Assembly: GCA_013215565.1 (NCBI GenBank)
Contig: JABSQV010000023.1
Span: 1 to 64,000 of the forward strand
Direction: 5' to 3'
Source of the DNA: Myxococcales bacterium
Lineage (GTDB): Bacteria; Myxococcota_A; UBA9160; SZUA-336
Length of the DNA: 64,000 nt
Below the pieces are notes generated by a model. It saw nothing but the letters and a program-made list of their open reading frames with translations. It was not told the origin of the DNA and made no database searches. Below, piece after piece: positions 8,747 through 17,740 of the stretch. The first letter of the stretch is position 1. Each line of letters opens with the position of its first letter. Position numbers and translations under genes: made by a program.

Positions 8747-9957
8747 ACCGCACGCGGCTTACGGTGCTGCTGATCGCGGCGGGTGCGCTGGTCGGGGGCG
8801 CGCTTCTGTACTGCTCCTCGCCCGCCGCGGTCGCTCGGCGCGAGCGGGAGGTGCGGCTCGAGGCGGCGCGGTCCGGTACGGAACCCGCCCGCCCGGCTGC
8901 CGGGCACCGCGCGCTCACGGTCGATGCCCTGCAGGTCCAGCGGCGGGCGCGGCCCGTGATGGCCGAGATTCCTTCCAGCCTGAAGCCGGTCCGTGCCGTC
9001 TCGGTTGCGGCAGAGGTCGAAGGCCGCGTGGTTTCGGTGGATGCAGTCGAGCACGCGCCGATCGAAGCTGGTGCGACCCTGCTCAGCCTCGACCCGACCC
9101 TGCTCGAGGCTGCCGTGCGGCGTGCGGAGGCGGCGCTGGTGCGCGCCAGCGCTTCGCGGCGGTTTGCGAAACTCGAACTCGAGCGTCAGCGGGGACTCGC
9201 CGAGCGCCGCATTGCGAGCCCGGCCGAACTCGATCGAGCCGAGCGCGAAGAACGGACCAGTTGGGCCGTGGTCGCGGACGCCGAGGCTTCACTCAGCGAA
9301 GCCCGCGCGTGGCTCGAGAAGACGCGCATCCGGGCGCCGTTCGCGGGCGTGGTGAGCTGGCTCGACCTCGAAGTCGGTGCCTACTTGCGGCCCGGGGATC
9401 GCGTGGCCGAGATCGTTGATATCTCGGGCATCGAGATCGAGGTCGGAGTCACCGATCGTCAGGTGGTGGCGCTCCACGCGGGCGATCGCGTCCAGGTGGA
9501 GGTCGATGTCTGGCCAGGCGAGGAGTTCACGGGCGAGATCTACCGGATCGGCCGCGCGGCCGACGATCAGACCCAGCAGTACCCGGTCGAAATTCTGCTG
9601 CCCAATCCCGAGGAGCAGTTGCTGCCCGGCATGCTCGGCCTGGTCAAACTCCGCGTCGGCGCGGACCGGCGCGTCCTGCAGTTGCCGCGGCGCGCGGTCA
9701 CGCGAGAGTTCGAGGTCGACTACGTATTCGTGCTCGTGCCTTCCGCCGACGGGCGCAGGGTCGAGCGGCGCCGGATCGTGACTCGAGGCGTGCCATTCCG
9801 GCCGGACCTGCTCGAGGTCACGCAGGGTCTGGAGTCCGGCGAGTGGCTCGCGGTCTCGCGCGTGCGCGAGTTGCGCGAAGGCCAGCGGGTGGAATTTCGG
9901 GGAGATCCCCTCGACGCGAGCGCCGCGCAATCCGGGCTGGGCGCCGGGACAGACTGA
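8743..9957 (+). CDS. RND efflux periplasmic adaptor (membrane fusion protein)
   Basis: A 404-residue protein with an N-terminal membrane anchor (about residues 7-25), a lipoyl-like barrel, and an Ala/Arg/Glu-rich helical hairpin at about residues 120-190, followed by RAPFAGVVSWLDLEVGAYL, characteristic of HlyD/AcrA-type adaptors. The beta-barrel and membrane-proximal parts follow (VEVDVWPGEEFTGEI). It links an inner-membrane RND pump to an outer-membrane channel. Its stop overlaps the pump's ATG by one base. No outer-membrane factor gene lies nearby. Confidence 0.92.
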   Translation: MNRTRLTVLLIAAGALVGGALLYCSSPAAVARREREVRLEAARSGTEPARPAAGHRALTVDALQVQRRARPVMAEIPSSLKPVRAVSVAAEVEGRVVSVDAVEHAPIEAGATLLSLDPTLLEAAVRRAEAALVRASASRRFAKLELERQRGLAERRIASPAELDRAEREERTSWAVVADAEASLSEARAWLEKTRIRAPFAGVVSWLDLEVGAYLRPGDRVAEIVDISGIEIEVGVTDRQVVALHAGDRVQVEVDVWPGEEFTGEIYRIGRAADDQTQQYPVEILLPNPEEQLLPGMLGLVKLRVGADRRVLQLPRRAVTREFEVDYVFVLVPSADGRRVERRRIVTRGVPFRPDLLEVTQGLESGEWLAVSRVRELREGQRVEFRGDPLDASAAQSGLGAGTD

Positions 9958-12900
9958 TGAGCCTGCCGGAGTTCAGTATCCGGCAGGTCGTGCTGGTGAA
10001 CGTGCTGTTCTTCGTCTGTCTGGCGGCAGGCGCGGTGGCGTACCTGCGCATGCCGGTCGACTTCTTTCCCGACATCTCGTTCAACGAGACGATCGTAGAG
10101 ACCGTCTGGATGGGCGCCTCGGCCGAAGAGGTCGAGCGCCTCGTCACGAATAAGCTCGAAGACGAGGTCGAGTCGATCACGGGGCTCAAGGAGCTCCAAT
10201 CCTTGTCCAGTGCGGACTTTTCCTCGATTTCGATTTCCTGGAACGAGAGCCTGTCCAAGGCCGAATACGAGTCGGCCATCAATGACCTGCGTGCCGCGAT
10301 CGACCGCGTCAACGATCTGCCGTCGGACGCGGAGGAGCCCTACATTCGCGAGCTTTCGGTCGCAGAGGTCTACGCCGCGATCCAGATCGCAGTGACCGAC
10401 GAGCAGGGGCTCGGCTACTCGACCTTGCTCGAGGTCGTGCGCGACGTTCGGGATCGGGTAGAAGATCTGCCCGGCGTCGAGAAGGTGATCATCCGCGGAG
10501 AACAGGATCGCGAGGTGCGCGTTCTGGTCGATCGCGACGCGGCGTCGCGGCACGATCTTACCGTCGTCGAGATCAACGACCGCATCCGGCGCAAGAATCT
10601 CAACCTCCCGGCGGGCACCTTTACGGGACCCGCGGGCGAGGCGACGCTGCGCGCGATCGGCGACTACTCCTCGCTCGACGAGATCCTGGAAACCGTGATT
10701 AAGGAGAATCCGAACGGGACCCACGTGCGTCTCAGAGAGGTGGCCCGGATCGAGGAGGGGATCGAGAAGCGCCGCTACTACGCGCGCTATAACGGCTACC
10801 CGGCGCTCGTGATGGGGGTCGCCAAGCAGAAGGACGCGCAACTCCTCTCGGTGGCCGCCGGGGTCCGCGAGTGGGTGGCCGAACACGCCGACCAGCTACC
10901 GGAGGGGCTGCGGATCCAGACGACCTGGGATACCTCGCGCTGGGTAATGGCCCGCATGCAGGTGCTGCGCGACAACTTGATGACCGGAATGCTGGTCGTG
11001 CTCGCTGTCCTCTGGGTCACGATCGGGTTCCGGAACTCGCTTTTGACCATCATTGCGATTCCGTTCAGCTTCCTGGTTGCGCTGACCCTGTTTCCGCTCT
11101 TCAACCTCACGATCAACTCGTTCTCGCTGATCGGCATGTTGCTCGTCTCGGGAATGCTCGTGGACGACGCGATCATTGTGCTCGAGAACATCTACCGCCG
11201 TATCGAGTCGGGCGAGAATCTGCGCGATGCGGTGGTCAAGGGCACCGAAGAGGTGCTCTGGCCCGTGGTCTCGGCAATCGCCACCAGTTGTGCCGCGTTC
11301 TTCCCGCTGTTGCTCGTGACCGGGACCTCGGGAGAGTTCATGTCGATCCTTCCGAAGACCGTGATCGTGTGTCTGATCGCGTCGCTCTTCGAGTGCTTGG
11401 TGATCCTGCCCGCACACTATCTCGACTGGGGCAGTCGCCACCGGGTGCAGCAGAGCCCGAGTGTGGGCCCGCGACCCGCCACCGCGCTGCGCGCTGTGAC
11501 GGCGCCGCTCGCGGCGGCCGGTGCGCGTTTTCGCAGCTCGATCGACCGCGGCCTCGACGGCCTGCGAAGCTACTACCTGAGTGCGCTCGACCTGGTGCTG
11601 GCCAACCGGGGTTCCTTCAGTGTATTGACGGCCGCGCTGATCGCGCTTGCGCTGGGACTGGCGGCGCACCTCCCGGTAAATCTCTTCGCGAGCGAGTACG
11701 ACAACTTCTTCATCGTGTACGAGACGCCGGCCGACTTCGGACTCGAGCAGACGGACCGGGTGGTGAGCCAGATCGAGCGAGAGGTGCTCGATTCGCTGCT
11801 CGGAAATCCAATTTACGACTATTCCACCTACGTGGGGAGCGGGCTCATTGGGGGACGCCAGGGTCGCTCCGGGACCAACGTAGCGCTCTCTTACGCGACC
11901 ATCGTCTCCACGCCCGAGTACCAGGTTGCGCCCGAGCGCGCGCTCGAGCGTGTGGATGCGGCGCTCCGCGCCTACCGGGACGCCCACCCGGAGCTTCCGC
12001 TGACGGATCTGCGGGCGATGGCACCGCGCAATGGACCCCCGATCGGGAAGCCGGTTGCGGTGCGGATCCAGGGAGACGACTACCTCGTGACGAAGGCGAT
12101 TGCGCGCGAGATGAAGGAATTCCTGCGTACGATTCCGGGCGTCTCCAACATCGAGGACAACCTCATCGACGGACCCCGCGAGGTTCGGCTGCTCGTGGAT
12201 GAGGAACGCGCGAGTCAGCACGGCCTTGTCTTCGACGACCTCGCGCGTGCGCTGCGCGGCGCCAATGACGGGCTCGTCGCGACCAGCTTTCGCGACCCGC
12301 TCCGGGGCTTCGATCTCGACATCCGCGTGATGCTCGATCCCCGCTTTCGGCACGACACTGCGGCGCTGCTCCGCGCCGAGGTTCGCACGCCGGCTGGATA
12401 CCTGGTGCGACTCGGAGACGTGGCCAGCATCGAGGAGGCGCGCGGCTTTCTGACGCTCTCGCACTTCGATGCGACGCGGGCCGTCACAGTCTACGCAGAC
12501 GTCGACGGGGAACAGGCGACCTCGGACGGCACCAACCGCAAGCTCGTAACCGAGTTTGCGGATCTGGCAGTGCGTTACCCCGAGGTCGAGGTCGTGTTCG
12601 GTGGTGAAGCGGAGTCGGAACGGCAGGCCTTTGCGGATCTGCGGAGCGTCTTTCCGGTGGCGCTACTTCTGATCTACATGATTCTGGCGGCGCAGTTCCG
12701 GAGCTACGCGCAACCCCTGATCGTGATCACGGCCGTTCCCTTCGCGCTGATCGGGGTCGTCTGCGGAGTCTGGCTCCTGGGTTACCAGCTGAGCTTCGTG
12801 ATGCTCTACGCCGGGATCGGGCTCGCCGGGGTCGTCGTGAATGACTCGATTGTGATGGTCGACTTCATCAACCGCGCACGCCAGCGCGGCGAACCGGTCC

Positions 12901-13220
12901 TCGAGGCGGTGCGCCAGTCCGGCGCGGTGCGGCTCCGGCCGATCCTGCTGACCACCTTCACCACGGTCGGTGCACTCATGCCGATGGCGCTTGGGATCGG
13001 GGGCGCGTCGAAGAGCTATGGGCCCTTCGCAGCCGCGATTGCGTTCGGGCTGCTGATCGCCATGTTCGGGACCCTGTTCATGGTGCCTCTCTCCTACACG
13101 GCCTTGGTTGTGAACCAGGAACGCTTCCGGAGCCTGCGCTCCCGACTCTTCGGATCGGGTATGATACCCGCCACCGGGCGTCCCGCCGCCGGGCATGAGC
13201 CGGGCGCAGCGCCAAAGTAG
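9957..13220 (+). CDS. RND family efflux transporter permease
   Basis: A 1087-residue pump with the internal duplication and periplasmic loops of AcrB/HAE-type RND proteins. The proton-relay Asp pair is visible in GMLVDDAIIVLENIY at about residues 403-404. The equivalent of AcrB Lys940 is Asn (NDSIVMVDFINRA), as in heavy-metal and some other RND branches. The second repeat begins after about residue 540. I chose the ATG at 9957, overlapping the adaptor's stop, over the long upstream extension of the frame. Substrate unknown; a lipid or xenobiotic is possible from context. Confidence 0.93.
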   Translation: MSLPEFSIRQVVLVNVLFFVCLAAGAVAYLRMPVDFFPDISFNETIVETVWMGASAEEVERLVTNKLEDEVESITGLKELQSLSSADFSSISISWNESLSKAEYESAINDLRAAIDRVNDLPSDAEEPYIRELSVAEVYAAIQIAVTDEQGLGYSTLLEVVRDVRDRVEDLPGVEKVIIRGEQDREVRVLVDRDAASRHDLTVVEINDRIRRKNLNLPAGTFTGPAGEATLRAIGDYSSLDEILETVIKENPNGTHVRLREVARIEEGIEKRRYYARYNGYPALVMGVAKQKDAQLLSVAAGVREWVAEHADQLPEGLRIQTTWDTSRWVMARMQVLRDNLMTGMLVVLAVLWVTIGFRNSLLTIIAIPFSFLVALTLFPLFNLTINSFSLIGMLLVSGMLVDDAIIVLENIYRRIESGENLRDAVVKGTEEVLWPVVSAIATSCAAFFPLLLVTGTSGEFMSILPKTVIVCLIASLFECLVILPAHYLDWGSRHRVQQSPSVGPRPATALRAVTAPLAAAGARFRSSIDRGLDGLRSYYLSALDLVLANRGSFSVLTAALIALALGLAAHLPVNLFASEYDNFFIVYETPADFGLEQTDRVVSQIEREVLDSLLGNPIYDYSTYVGSGLIGGRQGRSGTNVALSYATIVSTPEYQVAPERALERVDAALRAYRDAHPELPLTDLRAMAPRNGPPIGKPVAVRIQGDDYLVTKAIAREMKEFLRTIPGVSNIEDNLIDGPREVRLLVDEERASQHGLVFDDLARALRGANDGLVATSFRDPLRGFDLDIRVMLDPRFRHDTAALLRAEVRTPAGYLVRLGDVASIEEARGFLTLSHFDATRAVTVYADVDGEQATSDGTNRKLVTEFADLAVRYPEVEVVFGGEAESERQAFADLRSVFPVALLLIYMILAAQFRSYAQPLIVITAVPFALIGVVCGVWLLGYQLSFVMLYAGIGLAGVVVNDSIVMVDFINRARQRGEPVLEAVRQSGAVRLRPILLTTFTTVGALMPMALGIGGASKSYGPFAAAIAFGLLIAMFGTLFMVPLSYTALVVNQERFRSLRSRLFGSGMIPATGRPAAGHEPGAAPK

Positions 13221-13251
13221 ACGAATCGACGAATCGACGAATCGACGAATA
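13220..13251 (+). repeat. Tandem 8-bp repeat, about 4 copies, before the SCP2 gene
   Basis: GACGAATC is repeated three times exactly, plus a fourth copy ending in A. The array starts on the last base of the RND stop codon and ends against the AGGAG ribosome site of the SCP2 gene. A short unit repeated like this can gain or lose copies by slippage. It does not change a reading frame, only the spacing between the two genes. Confidence 0.85.
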
Positions 13252-13261
13252 GGAGAAACCC

Positions 13262-13600
13262 ATGGCAGAGACCCCCAAGAATCTCGACGAAGTTCTCGAA
13301 CTCATGCCCGCGCAGTTCCAGGCCGACGCCGCGAAGGGCTTCAAGGCTATCTACCAGTACTGCGTGTCTGGAGAAGGTGGCAAGGATTTCTACCAGGACA
13401 TCGATGATGGCAAGCTGGATCTCCAGGTGGGCAAGCACGACAGCCCCAACATCACGATCTCGATCGACCACCAGGACTTTCTGAAGATGCTCTCGGATCC
13501 AAGTGCCGGCCAGGCGCTCTTCATGCAGGGCAAGGTGAAGGTCGAGCCCCTCGACATGAGCCTGATGATGAAGATGGGAACGCTCTTCAAGAACGACTAG
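13262..13600 (+). CDS. SCP2 sterol-binding domain protein
   Basis: A 112-residue single-domain protein matching the SCP2 lipid carrier fold: the N-terminal helix contains ELMPAQFQADAAKGFKAIYQ, then a beta-sheet GKLDLQVGKHDSPNITISI, and the C-terminal SDPSAGQALFMQGKVKVEP ending in MKMGTLF. SCP2 proteins bind acyl-CoAs, sterols or other lipids. AGGAG precedes the ATG. It is probably cotranscribed with the RND pump and ends just before a strong hairpin terminator. Confidence 0.92.
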   Translation: MAETPKNLDEVLELMPAQFQADAAKGFKAIYQYCVSGEGGKDFYQDIDDGKLDLQVGKHDSPNITISIDHQDFLKMLSDPSAGQALFMQGKVKVEPLDMSLMMKMGTLFKND

Positions 13601-13627
13601 CGTTCTGGGAGTCCGCGCGACTCTTGG

Positions 13628-13661
13628 CCCCCGCGTGCTCGCGCGCGCGGGGGTTCGTTTT
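13628..13661 (+). terminator. Rho-independent terminator
   Basis: The stem CCCCCGCG / CGCGGGGG (13628-13635 with 13646-13653) has a 10-base loop and is followed by TTCGTTTT. It lies 27 bases after the SCP2 stop, so it would end the TetR-RND-SCP2 transcript. This also argues against starting the next gene before 13678. Confidence 0.8.
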
Positions 13662-13677
13662 GGGGAGGCAGCGCGCC

Positions 13678-15516
13678 GTGGAAGCGACCGCCGTAGCAGA
13701 CGCGCTCGAATCCGCGATCGTGGGCCAGGCGCAGGCCAGGCTCGGTCTGCTGCTGGCACTGGTCGCGCGCGAACATGTCTACCTCGAGGGCCCGCCCGGC
13801 TGCGGCAAGTCGCTGCTCGCCGAGACGCTGGCCCGTGCGGCCACGGCGAAGCCCGTGTTCGTGCAGTTTCATCGAGACACGCGGTCGGCCGAGCTTCTGG
13901 GTGAAAGCGTGCTGCTCGCGCGCCCGGCAGCGGGTGGCCAGCGGCTCTCGCGTGAGCTGCTCCCGGGTGCGCTGCTCGAGGCCGAAGTCGCCGTGCTCGA
14001 CGATCTCTCGCGCGCACCCGGCGAGGCGATTGGGGTGTTGCTCCCGATCCTGGGCGAGCGACGTACGGCGGGACTCGCGCTCCCGCTCGAGACTGCGATC
14101 GCGACCGCGGCGCCGCGCGGTGCCGAGAGTTACGGGGATCCGCTCGAGCCCACGCAGCTCGACCGCTTCGCGATCCAGGTGCGCCTCTCGGGTGCGGTTT
14201 CGAGCGATCGCGCCGAAGAGGCCCGGCAGATCCTGGAGCGAGCCGTCCGGACCCGGGCCGCGGAAGCTGCCGCTGCCGGCTCCGGGCTTCCGCTCTCCGC
14301 GGCGGAGCGCCGGGCACTCCAGGCGCGCGCCGCCGCGCTCGAGCTCCCGGCATCGATTCGAAGCGCCTTGCTTCGGCTGGCAGCGCGGCTCCGCGAGGCT
14401 TCCCCGGAAGGGGAGGCGCTGATCACGGACCGGGGTTTCGGCATCCAGGCACCCCGGATCCTGCGTGCGCACGCGCTGCTGCGCGGGGCCGACCGCGTCG
14501 CCGAGCCGGATCTGGCGGCAGTGGGGGTAATGCTCGCGTGCCGTGTCCCGGAATCGGTGCGCGCAGCATTGCCCGAGCTGATCGACGAGTCGATCTCCGC
14601 GCCCGATTCGGCGCAGGGCGCGGTCCCGGGCGAAGGCGCGGACCGGGTCTCGGGCGAGGGCGGCGCTGGCGTCACAACGCCTGGCGCCTCGGTCGCGGCA
14701 GACCGGATCGACGCGCCCATAGAGCGGGTCGCCTCCAGGTCGCCCGACACCGACCTAACCTCCGCCGAGGTCGCGCCGCTGCTCGAGGCGATCGAGGGTC
14801 GGCTCGAGCGCGGAAGCGCCGAGCGCGGCGACGATCCCGGCGGAACGCCCCGGCGCTATCGGCGGATGCGTCGTCTCGAGGAGGTCTTCGATGCAGACCC
14901 GATCGAAGCCGTACAGTTCGTGGACGGGGAGCTGCCCGGAATGCCGCACAGTTACGCGCGAGAGCGTCCGAGTCGCGGAGGAACCCTGGCTGTACTGCGC
15001 GACGTGTCGGCTTCGATGGAGGGGCGGCTGAGCCGATGGGCGGGCGAGGTCGTCGACGGGATCGTGCGTACGGCCGCGCGGCGCCGCATGCGGATCGGCT
15101 ACTGCGAGTTCAATCACCACGCCGAGCGTTTCACTGCGGACGGCCGCTTCTTTCACCGCCGTTACCGGAAGCTCCGCAGCCTGGCCCGCTCGCGTCGATC
15201 GGAGGGTCGCACCAACTACGAGGCACCGCTTCGCCTGGCACTCGATGAATTTCGGCGGGGAGTGGGCGACAACCGGCATGTGGTCCTGCTCACGGACGGC
15301 GTCCCCGTGCTCGGCGACCCCGTCGTCTCGCGCGAGCGCCGCGAGGCGCGCCGCCTCGGTGTCCGGATTCATACGGTCTTTCTCGGGCTCGGCGAGTGTC
15401 CGCAGGTTCTTGATCAGCTTTCGCGTGAGACCGACGGAGTTCGGTTTCGCGGGGTGCCGGCGGCCGGGGGGCGGCTCCGGGTCCAGGCGCGGGTCGAGCG
15501 GAGCGCGGACCGATGA
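13678..15516 (+). CDS. MoxR-type AAA+ ATPase fused to a von Willebrand factor A domain
   Basis: A 612-residue two-domain protein. Residues about 1-300 are a MoxR/RavA-like AAA+ ATPase: Walker A EGPPGCGKSLLAET and Walker B VAVLDDLSRAPGEA. After a low-complexity Ala/Gly/Asp linker (about 305-375) comes a VWA domain with the MIDAS motif DVSASME and LLTDGVPVLGD. Separate MoxR and VWA proteins (CoxD and CoxE) help mature molybdenum CO dehydrogenase; here they are one chain. The GTG at 13678 follows GGGGAGG. The gene overlaps the next by four bases. Confidence 0.88.
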   Translation: MEATAVADALESAIVGQAQARLGLLLALVAREHVYLEGPPGCGKSLLAETLARAATAKPVFVQFHRDTRSAELLGESVLLARPAAGGQRLSRELLPGALLEAEVAVLDDLSRAPGEAIGVLLPILGERRTAGLALPLETAIATAAPRGAESYGDPLEPTQLDRFAIQVRLSGAVSSDRAEEARQILERAVRTRAAEAAAAGSGLPLSAAERRALQARAAALELPASIRSALLRLAARLREASPEGEALITDRGFGIQAPRILRAHALLRGADRVAEPDLAAVGVMLACRVPESVRAALPELIDESISAPDSAQGAVPGEGADRVSGEGGAGVTTPGASVAADRIDAPIERVASRSPDTDLTSAEVAPLLEAIEGRLERGSAERGDDPGGTPRRYRRMRRLEEVFDADPIEAVQFVDGELPGMPHSYARERPSRGGTLAVLRDVSASMEGRLSRWAGEVVDGIVRTAARRRMRIGYCEFNHHAERFTADGRFFHRRYRKLRSLARSRRSEGRTNYEAPLRLALDEFRRGVGDNRHVVLLTDGVPVLGDPVVSRERREARRLGVRIHTVFLGLGECPQVLDQLSRETDGVRFRGVPAAGGRLRVQARVERSADR

Positions 15517-16490
15517 GCGGCTGGATGGGAGGGTCGGAGCTGGCCGCACTGCGCGCGCTGCTCGATCGCCACGTGGTCGGGCACGACGAGGCGAAGGCCG
15601 CGCTCCTGCTCGGGTTAGTCTGCCGGGAGCACGTGTACCTGGAAGGTCCCCCCGGAAGTGCGAAGACCCGAATGGCCGAAATTGCGGCGCGGGGTTCCGA
15701 ACTCGACTTCTTCTTCTATCAGATGCACCGCGACACCCGGCTTGCGGAACTGGTCGGCGACGTGGTGCTCGAACGACGTCCGCTTGCGGCCAGCCCCGGC
15801 GACCCCGAGCCGCGCGGGGAGCGGATTCACCAGAAGATCGAGCCGGGAGGCCTGCTGCTGGCCCAGGTCTGCGTGCTCGACGATATTTCGCGCGCGCCGG
15901 GCGAGGCGCTGAATGTGTTGCTGCGGATCCTGAACGAGCGGAAGTTCGGGGACGCCCCGATCCCGCTGCTGTCCGCGATCGCGACCAGCAACCCGATGCG
16001 GGACGAGTATTACAACGAGCCGCTCGACCCCGCGAACATGGACCGCTTCGGGATTCAACTTTCGGTCGGGAGCCTGGTCGGTTCTAGCGAGCCCGAACTG
16101 GCGCGCTCGCTGCTCGACCGCTTCGTAGACGGGGAGGTCGAGGAGCAGCCCGTGCTCGAGCCGGTCTGTGACCGCGGGCTCTTCGACCGGCTCTTCGCCC
16201 GGCTCGGGAAGGTCCCCGTTCCGGAGCCGGTACGGCAGGCGCTCCTGCAGTTCCTCCACGTCCTGGTTCGCGACTATGATTGCAACGAGACCAACGCACT
16301 TCTCACCGACCGGAGCTTTCTGGTGAAGAGCGTGAAGTTGCTCCGGGGCAGCGCGCTGATGGCGGGGAGGGAGGCGGTGGAAGCGGGGGATCTCGACGTG
16401 CTGCGCTGGATGACGACCTTCCGGGTTCCTGCGGAGGTCCACGCGCAGGTCCCCGAAATTCTCGAGCGCGTCAAGGAGAAGTACCGGTGA
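15513..16490 (+). CDS. MoxR family AAA+ ATPase (CoxD-like)
   Basis: A 325-residue MoxR ATPase. Walker A is EGPPGSAKTRMAE and Walker B is CVLDDISRAPGEALN; the sensor-1 region is AIATSNPMRDEY, and DPANMDRFGIQ follows. It is a close structural relative of the ATPase half of the preceding gene, with which it overlaps (ATGA). MoxR proteins work with VWA partners as chaperones for metal-cofactor insertion or complex assembly. The position before a CoxM-like relic and a MocA-like gene supports a former role in molybdenum hydroxylase maturation. Confidence 0.9.
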   Translation: MSGWMGGSELAALRALLDRHVVGHDEAKAALLLGLVCREHVYLEGPPGSAKTRMAEIAARGSELDFFFYQMHRDTRLAELVGDVVLERRPLAASPGDPEPRGERIHQKIEPGGLLLAQVCVLDDISRAPGEALNVLLRILNERKFGDAPIPLLSAIATSNPMRDEYYNEPLDPANMDRFGIQLSVGSLVGSSEPELARSLLDRFVDGEVEEQPVLEPVCDRGLFDRLFARLGKVPVPEPVRQALLQFLHVLVRDYDCNETNALLTDRSFLVKSVKLLRGSALMAGREAVEAGDLDVLRWMTTFRVPAEVHAQVPEILERVKEKYR

Positions 16491-16708
16491 GGCTCCGGGC
16501 GAGCGTCAACGGAACGCAATGCCGGGACGAGGTCTTTACCGAAATCCAGCTTCCGCTCGAGCGGGGGCGGGCGGGTTCCGCCTGTCGCACGCTCTGCCGG
16601 CCGGCCTCCGCGTTCGCGCTCGTCGGTGTGGCGGATCGGCAAATGGACGACGCCCGGCTCGGAGCGCGGACGCCGCTCCATCTCCTTGGGCGCTCGCGGC
16701 GAAGCTGA
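16487..16708 (+). pseudogene. Relic of a molybdenum hydroxylase (CoxS start joined to CoxM C-terminal part)
   Basis: A 73-codon frame starts with a GTG overlapping the MoxR stop by four bases, as an intact operon gene would. The first 10 residues ([10 protein letters not shown]) look like the start of a [2Fe-2S] small subunit. The rest contains [19 protein letters not shown] and then [16 protein letters not shown] with TPL. That pattern belongs to the C-terminal domain of the FAD-binding subunit (CoxM/CutM; family form TEI.LP...GSAY...R..DFALVGVA...DARL...TPL). Full subunits are about 160 and 280 residues, so this is a deletion remnant. The assignment is by pattern recognition only. Confidence 0.55.
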
Positions 16709-17693
16709 GCGCGCGCCGGTCTCGGCGGTGCTGCTGGCGGCCGGAAGCGGTCGCCGCATGCGGCGCGCCAAGCACCTGATCCAGATCGAGGGTCGCTCGA
16801 TCCTGTCGCGCGCAGCCGGCGCGCTGCTCGGCTCCAGCGCCGAGGAGGTGGTGGTGGTGCTGGCGCCCGGTGACCGGGAGGGCGTGTCGGCGCTCGGCGC
16901 GCTCGAGCTGCGCGGCGTTCGCGTCGTATTCGCCGAGAGCCCGGACGAGGGCCGGGCGGCCTCGGTGCGTGCCGGGGTCCGCGCGACCGCGCCCGGAGCG
17001 GCCGGGCTGTTGATCGCTCTCGCCGACCAGCCGTTCCTGGAGGCCGCGGACTTCGACGCCCTGATTCGTGCCTTCGGCGCGGGCGCGGGAGGGATCGTGC
17101 ACGCGGCCTACGCCGGAGAGCGCGGGACGCCGGTGCTGTTCGCGGCCCGCTACCGCGAGGAGTTGCTCGCGCTTCGGGGCCGCGAGGGGGGACGCGTCGT
17201 GATTCTGCGCCATCCGGGTGAGGTGTGCGCGGTTGCACTCGATCCGGCACGCGGCCGAGACCTCGATCGGCCCGAGGACCTGCTAGTCTCCCGGTCCATG
17301 CAGCGCACGCTCTCGATCATCAAGCCAGACGCGATCGCCGCCGGAAAGCTGGGCGGGATCCTGCAGCACATCGAGGATGCCGGTCTGCGCATCGTGGCGA
17401 TGCGCATGCTCCACCTGACACCGGAGAGAGCGCAGGAGTTCTACGCGGTCCATCGGGAGCGCCCCTTCTACCAGGGTCTGGTTGCGTTCATGAGTTCGGG
17501 CCCCGTGGTGGTGAGCGTGCTCGAAGGCCCCGACGCCATCGCGCACTACCGCACGGTGATGGGCGCGACGAATCCGGAAGAGGCCGAGGCTGGAACGATC
17601 CGCAAGCTCTACGCGACAGACGTGGAGCGGAATGCCTGCCACGGTTCGGACGGCCCCGAAACCGCGCAGGAAGAGATCGCCTTCTTCTTCTGA
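16686..17693 (+). CDS. MocA/MobA-like nucleotidyltransferase reading in frame into nucleoside diphosphate kinase
   Basis: One uninterrupted frame of 335 codons. The first 200 residues are a molybdenum-cofactor-type nucleotidyltransferase: [13 protein letters not shown] nucleotide loop, the Lys in [23 protein letters not shown] metal-binding Asp, RGTPVLF, and the terminal LDRPEDL that usually ends such proteins. No stop follows; five codons later the Met of a complete NDK begins. A TTG at 16686 is my start; a GTG at 16626 is also in frame. The relative CTP:molybdopterin cytidylyltransferase MocA serves CO dehydrogenase-type enzymes, matching the relic upstream. The fusion could be real or NDK could start internally. 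Confidence 0.75.
   Translation: MGARGEAERAPVSAVLLAAGSGRRMRRAKHLIQIEGRSILSRAAGALLGSSAEEVVVVLAPGDREGVSALGALELRGVRVVFAESPDEGRAASVRAGVRATAPGAAGLLIALADQPFLEAADFDALIRAFGAGAGGIVHAAYAGERGTPVLFAARYREELLALRGREGGRVVILRHPGEVCAVALDPARGRDLDRPEDLLVSRSMQRTLSIIKPDAIAAGKLGGILQHIEDAGLRIVAMRMLHLTPERAQEFYAVHRERPFYQGLVAFMSSGPVVVSVLEGPDAIAHYRTVMGATNPEEAEAGTIRKLYATDVERNACHGSDGPETAQEEIAFFF
17298..17693 (+). CDS. ndk: Nucleoside diphosphate kinase (C-terminal module or internal start)
   Basis: A 131-residue NDK, slightly shorter than the usual 140. It has [13 protein letters not shown] at the start and the phosphohistidine motif NACHGSDG near the end, plus [17 protein letters not shown]. It transfers phosphate between nucleoside tri- and diphosphates. 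The ATG at 17298 has no clear ribosome site (a GAGGA lies about 18 bases upstream, too far), and the upstream frame is open into it. It is listed separately because the cell needs NDK whether or not it is made as part of the fusion. Confidence 0.85.
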   Translation: MQRTLSIIKPDAIAAGKLGGILQHIEDAGLRIVAMRMLHLTPERAQEFYAVHRERPFYQGLVAFMSSGPVVVSVLEGPDAIAHYRTVMGATNPEEAEAGTIRKLYATDVERNACHGSDGPETAQEEIAFFF

Positions 17694-17740
17694 CGGCTCC
17701 GCCGGGTCGCCCGCGTCGAGCGCCCGGACCGTCCGAACCC

